Shown one piece after another: positions 1 to 6,210 of a stretch of 6,210 nucleotides of DNA. The translations under genes and the position numbers were made by a program. The notes beneath the pieces are model-generated. The model was not told the DNA's origin. It worked only from the letters and a program-made list of their open reading frames with translations, and searched no databases. The stretch comes from Proteobacteria bacterium UBA6908 (GTDB taxonomy: Bacteria; Pseudomonadota; Gammaproteobacteria; Acidiferrobacterales; UBA6901), in NCBI GenBank assembly GCA_002451085.1, contig DKBE01000015.1:1-6210 (forward strand). The letters are read 5' to 3'. Position 1 is the first letter of the stretch, and every line of letters starts with the position of its first letter.

Positions 1-786
1 GGCGGTGTCTACCGCGACCTGCCGGACAGCATGCCGCAATACACCATGGCCGCCGGTTACGAGGCCAAGGACGCTGCGCGCCGCAACGCCAATCGTCAGG
101 GGACGCTACTGGATTTCGTCTGGGACTTCACCGAACGGTTCCCGGGTCGAGTGGATGAATACGAAACCCTGCTTACCGATAATCGCATCTGGAAACAGCG
201 GACGGTGGGCATTGGCGTGGTGTCCCCGGAACGGGCGCTGGCACTTGGCTTTACCGGACCGATGCTGCGCGGCAGCGGGGTTGAGTGGGATCTGCGCAAG
301 AAGCAGCCGTACGAAGTCTACGACCGCCTGGATTTCGATATCCCGGTCGGGGTCAACGGGGATTGTTATGACCGCTACCTGGTCCGCATGGAAGAGATGC
401 GCCAGTCCAATCGGATTATCCGCCAGTGTGTTGAATGGTTGCGTCGCAACCCCGGGCCTGTGATTGTCGACGACCACAAGATTGCGCCACCGTCACGAGA
501 GACGATGAAAGGCGACATGGAATCCCTCATTCACCATTTCAAACTGTTCACGGAAGGATTTTGCATTCCGGAAGGCGAAGCCTATGCCGCCGTGGAGCAT
601 CCCAAGGGCGAGTTTGGCGTCTACCTGATTTCTGACGGCGCCAACAAACCGTACCGCCTCAAGATCCGCGCACCAGGCTTTGCGCACCTGTCTGCGATGA
701 ATGAGCTTGTCCAAGGCCATATGCTTGCCGACGTGGTCGCGGTCATCGGCACGATGGATATCGTGTTCGGTGAAATTGATCGTTGA
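1..786 (+). CDS. nuoD: NADH-quinone oxidoreductase subunit D (NuoD), 3' part
   Basis: This is the C-terminal 261 residues of NuoD, the 49-kDa-type subunit of complex I. The reading frame is open from base 1. The family is about 417 residues long, so roughly the first 155 lie upstream. NuoD sits in the peripheral arm at the membrane interface and forms much of the quinone-binding cavity; it is related to the large subunit of NiFe hydrogenases but has lost the metal site. Recognisable family blocks, numbered from the first visible residue, are [14 protein letters not shown] (1-14), [18 protein letters not shown] (55-72), [19 protein letters not shown] (83-101), [17 protein letters not shown] (113-129), [18 protein letters not shown] (192-209) and the conserved C-terminal end FGEIDR (256-261). 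The quinone-contacting His and Tyr of the N-terminal part are outside the window. The gene ends with two in-frame TGA codons in a row (784-789). Whether it is fused to nuoC, as in Escherichia coli, cannot be seen. Identification is very secure. Confidence 0.98.
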   Translation, partial: GGVYRDLPDSMPQYTMAAGYEAKDAARRNANRQGTLLDFVWDFTERFPGRVDEYETLLTDNRIWKQRTVGIGVVSPERALALGFTGPMLRGSGVEWDLRKKQPYEVYDRLDFDIPVGVNGDCYDRYLVRMEEMRQSNRIIRQCVEWLRRNPGPVIVDDHKIAPPSRETMKGDMESLIHHFKLFTEGFCIPEGEAYAAVEHPKGEFGVYLISDGANKPYRLKIRAPGFAHLSAMNELVQGHMLADVVAVIGTMDIVFGEIDR

Positions 787-791
787 TGAGG
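787..791 (+). promoter_or_regulatory. Ribosome binding site of nuoE
   Basis: GAGG at 788-791 lies 5 nt before the ATG at 797. It overlaps the second of the two TGA codons that end nuoD. It supports choosing this ATG rather than the longer open frame that reaches back into nuoD. Confidence 0.7.
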
Positions 792-796
792 ATGGC

Positions 797-1267
797 ATGC
801 TCTCCCGCGAATCCATAACCCAGGTCCAAGGCGAGATCGCCAAATACCCGTCCGAACGCAAAGCGTCGGCGGTCATGGCAGTGCTGCGCATCGCCCAGGC
901 TGAGCATGGCTGGTTGTCGGTGCCGCTGATGGATTACATCGCCGAATTGCTCGAGATGCGGCCGATTCAGGTGTACGAAGTCGCCACGTTCTATTCCATG
1001 TACGACCTGAAGCCCGTTGGCAGGCACAAGATCAGTGTGTGCACCAACGTCTCGTGCATGTTGTGCGGTTCCGACCAGATCGTCAGGCATCTGGAACAGC
1101 GGCTTGGCATCAAGCTTGGCCAAACCACGCCGGACGGCAAGTTCACACTCAAGGAAGTAGAGTGTCTCGCCGCCTGTGGTGGTGCTCCCATGTTCCAGAT
1201 TGGCGATACCTATTATGAGCATCTCACGCCCCAGAAAGTGGATGAGATACTGGCGAGTCTCGGGTAA
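797..1267 (+). CDS. nuoE: NADH-quinone oxidoreductase subunit E (NuoE, 24-kDa-type [2Fe-2S] protein)
   Basis: This encodes a 156-residue thioredoxin-fold subunit of the NADH dehydrogenase module, close to the usual family length of about 160. The protein binds the N1a [2Fe-2S] cluster, which lies near the FMN of NuoF but off the main electron path. The four expected ligands are present: Cys82 and Cys87 (C-x4-C in VCTNVSC) and Cys123 and Cys127 (C-x3-C in ECLAAC), with 35 residues between the pairs. Other family blocks are YEVATFYSMYDLKPVGRH (60-77) and TTPDGKFTLKE (110-120). A further Cys90 follows the first pair and is not a standard ligand. The frame stays open upstream into nuoD, but the ATG at 797 is preferred. 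It has a good Shine-Dalgarno site, starts 10 nt after the nuoD stop, and gives MLSRES, matching how related proteins begin. The gene is in the same frame as nuoF and is separated from it only by TAA and one codon. Confidence 0.97.
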   Translation: MLSRESITQVQGEIAKYPSERKASAVMAVLRIAQAEHGWLSVPLMDYIAELLEMRPIQVYEVATFYSMYDLKPVGRHKISVCTNVSCMLCGSDQIVRHLEQRLGIKLGQTTPDGKFTLKEVECLAACGGAPMFQIGDTYYEHLTPQKVDEILASLG

Positions 1268-1270
1268 ACC

Positions 1271-2542
1271 ATGGCTAACGAAATCTGCTTCCGCACATTG
1301 CATCTCGACAGGCCCTGGACGCTCGCGACCTACCAGGGTGCCGGCGGCTACGAGATGTGGCGCCAGATCCTCAAGGACCAGACGCCGGCCGAGAATATCA
1401 TCGCTGAACTGAAGAAAAGCGTGCTGCGCGGCCGCGGCGGCGCCGGTTTTCCTACCGGGCTCAAGTGGTCGTTCATGCCGCGCACGGCACCGGGCCAGAA
1501 ATATATTGTATGCAACTCGGATGAAGGCGAGCCGGGCACCTTCAAGGATCGCGATATTCTGCGCTACAACCCGCACCAGCTCATCGAAGGCATGGCGATC
1601 GCCGGTTATTGCATCGGTGCCACCGTCGGATACAACTACATTCGCGGTGAATTCATTGAGCCGATCGAGCGGTTCGAGGCAGCGCTCGACGAGGCGCGTG
1701 CCGCCGGCCTGCTGGGCAAGAACATCCTTGGAAGTGGCATCGATTTCGATCTGTATGTGCACCGCGGAGCGGGTGCCTATATCTGTGGCGAGGAAACCGC
1801 GCTGCTCGAATCGATTGAGGGCAAAAAGGGCCAGCCGCGCTTCAAGCCGCCGTTCCCGGCCAGCTACGGTCTGTTCGGGCGTCCAACCACCATTAACAAC
1901 ACGGAAACCCTGGCTTCGGTGCCGGTGATCCTGAAGAACGGTGGCGACTGGTTCCTCGGTCTCGGCAAACCGAACAATGGCGGCTCCAAGCTGTTTTCGG
2001 TTTCGGGTCATGTGAACAAGCCCGGAAACTACGAGATTCCGCTCGGTACACCATTTGCCGAACTGCTCAAGATGGCCGGCGGGGTGCGCGGTGGCCGCAA
2101 GCTCAAGGCGGTGATTCCGGGCGGCTCGTCCACTCCGGTGGTGCGCGGCGAAGTGATGATGGAGCTCAGCATGGATTACGATTCGATCGCCAAGGCCGGG
2201 TCGATGCTCGGTGCCGGGTCGGTCATCATCATGGATGACACCACCTGTATGGTCAGTGTTCTGGCGCGCATTGCCCACTTCTATTATGAGGAGTCCTGCG
2301 GGCAGTGCACGCCGTGTCGCGAAGGGACCGGCTGGCTGGCACGAGTCATCCATCGCATTGCCCACGGCGAGGGTCGACCCGAAGATCTCGATTTGCTGGT
2401 CCAGACCGCCGGCAAGATCGAGGGACGAACCATCTGCGCGCTCGGCGACGCGGCGGCCATGCCGGTGACCAGTTTTATCCGTCATTTCCGTGACGAGTTC
2501 GAATATCACATTCAGCACAAACGCTGCCCGGTGGCAGCGTGA
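1271..2542 (+). CDS. nuoF: NADH-quinone oxidoreductase subunit F (NuoF, NADH- and FMN-binding)
   Basis: This encodes a 423-residue protein, the 51-kDa-type subunit, where NADH is oxidised and electrons enter complex I through FMN. The NADH/FMN-binding region shows the glycine-rich block [13 protein letters not shown] (54-66), then [15 protein letters not shown] (81-95), then [20 protein letters not shown] (165-184). The N3 [4Fe-4S] ligands are Cys343, Cys346 and Cys349 in [12 protein letters not shown], plus Cys389 in GRTICALGD. Length and domain order match the family (about 420-445 residues), with no sign of damage. The ATG at 1271 lies 3 nt after the nuoE stop. The only purine-rich sequence before it is a weak GGGT, so translation is probably coupled to nuoE; this is inference. 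The N-terminus ([18 protein letters not shown]) reminds me of Xanthomonadales-type NuoF. HoxF of NAD-reducing hydrogenases and FdsB of formate dehydrogenases share these motifs, but the nuo neighbours settle the assignment. Confidence 0.98.
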   Translation: MANEICFRTLHLDRPWTLATYQGAGGYEMWRQILKDQTPAENIIAELKKSVLRGRGGAGFPTGLKWSFMPRTAPGQKYIVCNSDEGEPGTFKDRDILRYNPHQLIEGMAIAGYCIGATVGYNYIRGEFIEPIERFEAALDEARAAGLLGKNILGSGIDFDLYVHRGAGAYICGEETALLESIEGKKGQPRFKPPFPASYGLFGRPTTINNTETLASVPVILKNGGDWFLGLGKPNNGGSKLFSVSGHVNKPGNYEIPLGTPFAELLKMAGGVRGGRKLKAVIPGGSSTPVVRGEVMMELSMDYDSIAKAGSMLGAGSVIIMDDTTCMVSVLARIAHFYYEESCGQCTPCREGTGWLARVIHRIAHGEGRPEDLDLLVQTAGKIEGRTICALGDAAAMPVTSFIRHFRDEFEYHIQHKRCPVAA

Positions 2543-2545
2543 GTC

Positions 2546-2550
2546 GGGGA
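2546..2550 (+). promoter_or_regulatory. Ribosome binding site of nuoG
   Basis: GGGGA lies 5 nt before the GTG at 2556, within the 13-nt gap after nuoF. It is a partial Shine-Dalgarno match and is the main local reason for choosing GTG as the nuoG start. No in-frame ATG is found near the expected N-terminus. Confidence 0.55.
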
Positions 2551-2555
2551 CGACG

Positions 2556-4910
2556 GTGAGCAAGATCAAGATCGAAATCGACGGCCAATTGCTCGAAGTG
2601 GAACCGGGCACCACGGTTATCGAGGCCGCGGACGCGGCCGGTATCCCGATCCCGCGCTTCTGCTATCACGAGAAGCTGTCCATCGCCGCCAACTGCCGCA
2701 TGTGCCTGGTGGATGTCGAGAAGGCGCCGAAGCCAATGCCGGCCTGTGCCACACCGGTCACCGATGGCATGAAGGTCGCGACCCGCTCGACCCGGGCCAT
2801 CAATGCCCAGAAGGGCGTGATGGAACTGCTGCTGATCAATCATCCGCTCGATTGCCCGGTGTGCGACCAGGGCGGCGAATGCGAGCTGCAGGATCTCGCT
2901 GTCGGATACGGCGGGGATGTATCGCGCTACCAGGAAGCCAAGCGCATTGTGAAGGACAAGGACATTGGCCCGCTGATCGCCACCGATATGACGCGCTGCA
3001 TTCATTGCATGCGTTGCGTGCGGTTCGGCGAGGAACTGGCGGGCCTCATGGAACTTGGCGCCACCGGCCGCGGTGAACATGCGCGCGTCGGCACCTATGT
3101 AGAGCAGAGCGTGGATTCGGAACTGTCCGGCAACATGATTGACCTGTGTCCGGTCGGCGCGCTCACCTCCAAGCCGTTCCGTTACAGCGCACGTTCGTGG
3201 GAACTGAATGATCAGCTTTCAGTCAGCCCGCACGATTGCGTGGGCAGCAACCTGGCCGTGCAGGTGCGACGCAACCAGGTCATGCGCGTGCTGCCGCATG
3301 CGAATGAAGAGATCAATGAGGTCTGGCTCGCAGACCGCGACCGCTACAGTTACGAAGCGGTCAACAGCCCGGAACGCTTGCTCAAGCCCATGTTGCGCGA
3401 CGGCCAGACCTGGCGCGAGACTGACTGGAATACCGCCCTGCAAACCGTGGTGACGGGCCTGCGCAAGGTGATTGATCGTCACGGTGCCGGGCAATTGGGC
3501 GGGCTCGCTGCTCCCGGATCGACACTCGAAGAGTTCTACCTGCTGCAAAAGCTGATGCGTGCGCTCGGCAGCACCAATGTCGATCACCGGTTGCGGCAGC
3601 GGGATTTCCGCGACGATACGGATACCGCGCTGTTCCCGTACATGGGGCTTCCGATCCGCGATCTGGAAAATGTCGATTGCGCATTACTGATCGGATCCAA
3701 CATCCGCAAGGAACAGCCACTGCTGGGCCTTAAGCTGCGCAAGGCGTTTCGCCGCGGCGCCGCACTGTATGCGGTGAATCCTGTGGACTTTGCCTTCAAT
3801 TTCGATCTGCGCGCCAAATCCATTTCCGATCCGGCCGGCATGATCGCATCACTGGCGCGCATTGTGCGCGAGGTGGCCGCGCGCCGCCAATTGTCGATGC
3901 CACCGGAAGCGGAGGTATTGGCCGAGGGCAGCTCGAATGATGCCGAGCAGGCAATTGCCGCAGCGTTGATCGACGCCAAGCAGGGCGTGCTGCTGCTGGG
4001 GCAGCTGGCCCTGCACCATGCGCAGGCGGCTACGCTGCGCGCACTGGCCGACCTGTTGGCGGAAATGACCGGAGTGCGACTGGGCGTGCTGGCGGAAGCC
4101 AACAGTGCCGCAGCCTGGTTGGCCGGTTGTGTTCCCATGCGCGGCGAGAACGGGTCACCCTTGGCCGCCAGTGGTCGCCACGCCGGCGACATGCTGAAAC
4201 GGCCGCTCAAGGGTTATCTGTTGTTCGGTGCCGAGCCGGAGTTCGATTGCGCCGATGGCCGGCAGGCCCTCGAGGCGCTTCGCCAGGCCGAGTTTGTTGT
4301 CAGTTTCTCAAGTTTCAAATCCGCCGCCAGCGATTTTGCCCATGTGCTGCTGCCGCTGGCGCCGTTTACCGAAACAGATGGAACGCGTGTGAATGGCGAA
4401 GGCCGCTTCCAGTCGTTCGGTGCCGCCGTGACCCCGGCTGGTGAGGCGCGACCGGGCTGGAAGATCCTGCGGGTGCTCGGGAATCAATTGGGTCTCGGCG
4501 GTTTCGACTTTGTCTCGGCCGAGGCCGTGCGCAGTGCCGTTGGCAATGCCGTAGCGGCATCGGCACGATTGCAGGCCCGGTCGTTCCGGGCGGTTTCACC
4601 GGTCAGCGGCCTGCAGCGTATCGGTGAAGTGCCGTTATATCGGGTGGATGCGTTCACACGCCGTGCTCCGGCGCTGCTGAAGACCCGCGATAATATCGGA
4701 CCGGTCGCCTGCATGAATCCGCGCGAAGCGCAAAAGCATAATGTTGGCGGTTCTGCCCGGGTACGCGTCATCGCGGGCGGCGCGCTGGTTACGCTGGATT
4801 TCCTGCTCGACCGGCGCATTCCGGATGGCTGTGTCTACATTCCGGCCGGCTACCCGGAAGTGACCGCCATTGGTGATCCGCAGACTGTTCATGTGGAGGC
4901 TGCCAAGTGA
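2556..4910 (+). CDS. nuoG: NADH-quinone oxidoreductase subunit G (NuoG, 75-kDa-type iron-sulfur protein)
   Basis: This encodes a 784-residue subunit that passes electrons from NuoF towards NuoI. The N-terminal ferredoxin domain (about 1-80) has the N1b [2Fe-2S] ligands Cys36, Cys47, Cys50 and Cys64. The next block, [14 protein letters not shown] (96-109), gives the His96, Cys100, Cys103, Cys109 set of cluster N5. Cys148, Cys151, Cys154 and the distant Cys198 (in IDLCPVGAL) are the N4 ligands. From about 215 to the end runs the catalytically inactive molybdopterin-oxidoreductase-like region, including [16 protein letters not shown] (606-621). A last small domain (about 705-780) resembles the molybdopterin-dinucleotide-binding fold. 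The extra N7 cluster motif of E. coli NuoG is missing; only Cys228 remains there. The length suits non-enteric Proteobacteria (E. coli about 908, bovine about 727). The frame is open back to 2490, inside nuoF, but the GTG at 2556 puts the start directly on the ferredoxin strand (SKIKIEIDG) and has a Shine-Dalgarno site. The stop overlaps the nuoH start. Confidence 0.97.
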   Translation: MSKIKIEIDGQLLEVEPGTTVIEAADAAGIPIPRFCYHEKLSIAANCRMCLVDVEKAPKPMPACATPVTDGMKVATRSTRAINAQKGVMELLLINHPLDCPVCDQGGECELQDLAVGYGGDVSRYQEAKRIVKDKDIGPLIATDMTRCIHCMRCVRFGEELAGLMELGATGRGEHARVGTYVEQSVDSELSGNMIDLCPVGALTSKPFRYSARSWELNDQLSVSPHDCVGSNLAVQVRRNQVMRVLPHANEEINEVWLADRDRYSYEAVNSPERLLKPMLRDGQTWRETDWNTALQTVVTGLRKVIDRHGAGQLGGLAAPGSTLEEFYLLQKLMRALGSTNVDHRLRQRDFRDDTDTALFPYMGLPIRDLENVDCALLIGSNIRKEQPLLGLKLRKAFRRGAALYAVNPVDFAFNFDLRAKSISDPAGMIASLARIVREVAARRQLSMPPEAEVLAEGSSNDAEQAIAAALIDAKQGVLLLGQLALHHAQAATLRALADLLAEMTGVRLGVLAEANSAAAWLAGCVPMRGENGSPLAASGRHAGDMLKRPLKGYLLFGAEPEFDCADGRQALEALRQAEFVVSFSSFKSAASDFAHVLLPLAPFTETDGTRVNGEGRFQSFGAAVTPAGEARPGWKILRVLGNQLGLGGFDFVSAEAVRSAVGNAVAASARLQARSFRAVSPVSGLQRIGEVPLYRVDAFTRRAPALLKTRDNIGPVACMNPREAQKHNVGGSARVRVIAGGALVTLDFLLDRRIPDGCVYIPAGYPEVTAIGDPQTVHVEAAK
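4895..4899 (+). promoter_or_regulatory. Ribosome binding site of nuoH
   Basis: A strong GGAGG lies inside the end of nuoG, 7 nt before the GTG at 4907. It fixes GTG as the nuoH start and shows that the GTGA overlap is a real initiation point. Confidence 0.8.
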
Positions 4911-5986
4911 CGGCAGCCCTCATCAATCTCTGGACCGCACTGCCGGAATGGTTGCAAGTCCTGCTGTTCAACATCGGCAAGATCGCGCTGGTGCTGGTCC
5001 CACTGTTGTTGGCGGTGGCGTGGCTGCCGTATGCCGAGCGCAAGATCATCGGATACATGCAGGTGCGTATTGGCCCGAACCGGGTTGGACCCAAGGGCTG
5101 GCTGCAGCCGATCGCCGATGCCGTCAAGCTGTTGTTCAAGGAAATCATCATCCCGCAGAAGTCGAACAAGTTTCTGTTTATCCTGGCGCCGCTGCTGGCC
5201 CTGGGCCCGGCCTTTGCCGCCTGGGCTGTGGTGCCGTTTGCGGACACCCTGGTGCTGGCCAACATCGACGCCAGCCTGCTGTATATTCTGGCGCTCACGT
5301 CGATGGGCGTGTACGGAATCATTCTTGCCGGTTGGGCCGCTAACTCGAAGTATGCCTTTCTGGGAAGCATGCGCTCGGCCGCGCAGATCGTTGCTTACGA
5401 AATCGCGATGGGTTTCGCGCTGGTAGGTGTGTTGATGGCGGCCAATACGCTGAACCTGCGCGAGATCGTGCTGCACCAGCAGGGTGGACTGCATCAGTGG
5501 TATTTCCTGCCGTTGTTCCCGCTGTTTATGGTTTATCTGGTGGCCGGCGTGGCGGAAACCAATCGTGCCCCGTTCGATGTGGCTGAAGGTGAATCGGAAA
5601 TCGTCGCCGGGTTTCACGTCGAGTACTCGGGAATGGGTTTCGCCCTGTTTTTCCTGGCCGAGTATGCCAACATGATTCTGGTAGCGACCCTGACAGTGCT
5701 GATGTTCCTCGGCGGTTGGCTGTCTCCGCTCGATGGCCTGCTCCCGCAGAACATACTGGCCATTCCTGGCCTGGGGCTCGTGCTCGGCAATGGCGTTCAC
5801 TGGCTGCTGTTCAAGACGAGCGCGCTCTTGTTCTGTTTCCTCTGGTTCCGTGCCACGTTCCCGCGCTACCGATACGACCAGATCATGCGCCTTGGCTGGA
5901 AGGTGCTGATTCCGATCACGCTCGTGTGGATCGGAGTCATGGGCGCCGCCATGTTTCTCACCCCGTGGGGCTATTTGTTCCACTGA
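4907..5986 (+). CDS. nuoH: NADH-quinone oxidoreductase subunit H (NuoH, ND1-type membrane subunit)
   Basis: This encodes a 359-residue inner-membrane protein, the bacterial counterpart of mitochondrial ND1. It joins the peripheral arm to the membrane arm, encloses the quinone channel and passes the effect of quinone reduction to the proton-pumping subunits. About eight hydrophobic segments are visible, roughly at 15-40, 88-110, 121-143, 160-182, 197-215, 240-268, 296-317 and 332-354. Conserved cytoplasmic-loop blocks are [20 protein letters not shown] (43-62), [19 protein letters not shown] (142-160) and [20 protein letters not shown] (216-235), the last being the acid-rich quinone-site loop. 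The length is slightly above the E. coli protein (about 325). The start is GTG, overlapping the nuoG stop as GTGA at 4907-4910, with GGAGG upstream, so translational coupling to nuoG is likely. All charged residues I would expect in the three loops are there. I see no signal peptide, which is normal for this family. Confidence 0.98.
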   Translation: MTAALINLWTALPEWLQVLLFNIGKIALVLVPLLLAVAWLPYAERKIIGYMQVRIGPNRVGPKGWLQPIADAVKLLFKEIIIPQKSNKFLFILAPLLALGPAFAAWAVVPFADTLVLANIDASLLYILALTSMGVYGIILAGWAANSKYAFLGSMRSAAQIVAYEIAMGFALVGVLMAANTLNLREIVLHQQGGLHQWYFLPLFPLFMVYLVAGVAETNRAPFDVAEGESEIVAGFHVEYSGMGFALFFLAEYANMILVATLTVLMFLGGWLSPLDGLLPQNILAIPGLGLVLGNGVHWLLFKTSALLFCFLWFRATFPRYRYDQIMRLGWKVLIPITLVWIGVMGAAMFLTPWGYLFH

Positions 5987-5990
5987 GGAG
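5985..5990 (+). promoter_or_regulatory. Ribosome binding site of nuoI
   Basis: GAGGAG overlaps the last two bases of the nuoH TGA and lies 5 nt before the ATG at 5996. An earlier ATG at 5991 meets TGA after one further codon, so it cannot be the start. Confidence 0.8.
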
Positions 5991-5995
5991 ATGCC

Positions 5996-6210
5996 ATGAA
6001 TACGATTAAACGCTACCTGAAAACGTTTTTACTCCTCGAGCTGCTGCGCGGCATGATGGTAACGGGTCGGCACCTGTTTGCGCGCAAGATCACTGTGCAA
6101 TACCCGGAAGAGAAGACGCCGCTCAGCCCGCGGTTTCGCGGCCTGCACGCACTGCGCCGTTATGCCAACGGAGAAGAACGCTGCATTGCCTGCAAGCTGT
6201 GCGAGGCGGT
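5996..6210 (+). CDS. nuoI: NADH-quinone oxidoreductase subunit I (NuoI), 5' part
   Basis: The first 71 codons of NuoI (TYKY/23-kDa type) are visible before the window ends. NuoI carries two [4Fe-4S] clusters, N6a and N6b, in an 8-iron ferredoxin fold. It takes electrons from NuoG to the terminal cluster next to the quinone site. The visible part starts with an amphipathic or hydrophobic stretch ([14 protein letters not shown], 7-20) typical of the membrane-contacting N-terminal helix. It then has the family block [18 protein letters not shown] (32-49) and enters the first cluster motif with Cys63, Cys66 and Cys69 in [10 protein letters not shown]. The final cysteine of that motif and the whole second motif fall beyond the window. 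The family is about 160-180 residues, so less than half is seen. The start is well supported by the strong Shine-Dalgarno site and a 9-nt gap from nuoH. Confidence 0.96.
   Translation, partial: MNTIKRYLKTFLLLELLRGMMVTGRHLFARKITVQYPEEKTPLSPRFRGLHALRRYANGEERCIACKLCEA

Noticed and set aside
701..796. A longer nuoE beginning inside nuoD
   Set aside because: It would add 32 residues encoded by the conserved end of nuoD. The ATG at 797 has a proper ribosome site and gives the family-typical N-terminus and length.
2490..2555. A longer nuoG beginning inside nuoF
   Set aside because: The extra 22 residues would come before the first strand of the ferredoxin domain and overlap nuoF. The GTG at 2556 with its GGGGA site fits the family start better.
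743..2614. A 623-codon open frame on the minus strand opposite nuoE and nuoF
   Set aside because: It is a shadow of GC-rich coding sequence with strong third-position bias. The + strand genes have complete family motifs, and the minus-strand protein has no recognisable domain and is rich in His, Arg and Ala as expected for such shadows.
4889..5983. A 364-codon open frame on the minus strand covering nearly all of nuoH
   Set aside because: The translation is rich in Gln, His and Arg, which is what the complement of a hydrophobic membrane protein gives. No family is recognisable, and nuoH is certain on the other strand.
5716..6009. A small + strand open frame spanning the nuoH/nuoI junction
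   Set aside because: It overlaps the conserved C-terminal part of nuoH and the nuoI start in another frame, has no convincing ribosome site, and its composition looks like an off-frame shadow.
1..6210. A hidden new system, such as a defence, mobile or RNA element, within the window
   Set aside because: Essentially every base belongs to a recognisable nuo gene or a gap of 13 nt or less. No repeats, hairpin terminators, tRNA-like folds, insertion ends or foreign genes were seen by eye.

Overview
This window is an internal slice of a bacterial nuo operon, which encodes the proton-pumping NADH:quinone oxidoreductase (respiratory complex I, NDH-1). All genes lie on the + strand in the canonical order: nuoD (3' part only), nuoE, nuoF, nuoG and nuoH (all complete), then nuoI (5' part only). 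The gene boundaries are extremely tight. There are 10 nt between D and E, 3 nt between E and F, 13 nt between F and G, a 4-nt overlap between G and H, and 9 nt between H and I. No stretch longer than 13 nt is non-coding, and I see no internal promoter, terminator, RNA gene, repeat, mobile element or CRISPR array. The promoter and the end of the transcript must lie outside the window.

How the genes work together: NuoE, NuoF and NuoG form the NADH-oxidising arm. NuoF binds NADH and FMN and carries a [4Fe-4S] cluster. NuoE holds an off-path [2Fe-2S] cluster. NuoG holds a [2Fe-2S] cluster and two [4Fe-4S] clusters that carry electrons onward. NuoI, with two [4Fe-4S] clusters, and NuoD, part of the quinone pocket, connect that chain to the membrane. 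NuoH is the membrane subunit that closes the quinone cavity and links quinone reduction to proton pumping. The cluster-binding cysteines I could check in E, F, G and the visible part of I are all present, so nothing suggests decay.

Organism: the DNA is GC-rich, with strong G/C preference at third codon positions. The protein sequences look proteobacterial. NuoD resembles the beta/gammaproteobacterial type. The start of NuoF and the second half of NuoE remind me more of Xanthomonadales/Nevskiales-like gammaproteobacteria. NuoG lacks the extra N7 cluster motif known from Escherichia coli, as in the mitochondrial-type enzyme. This placement is from memory of the families, not from a search.

No previously undescribed system is visible. 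The observations worth noting are small: a single in-frame stop separating nuoE from nuoF, GTG starts on nuoG and nuoH with a GTGA overlap at nuoH, absence of the N7 motif, and an extra cysteine in NuoE.
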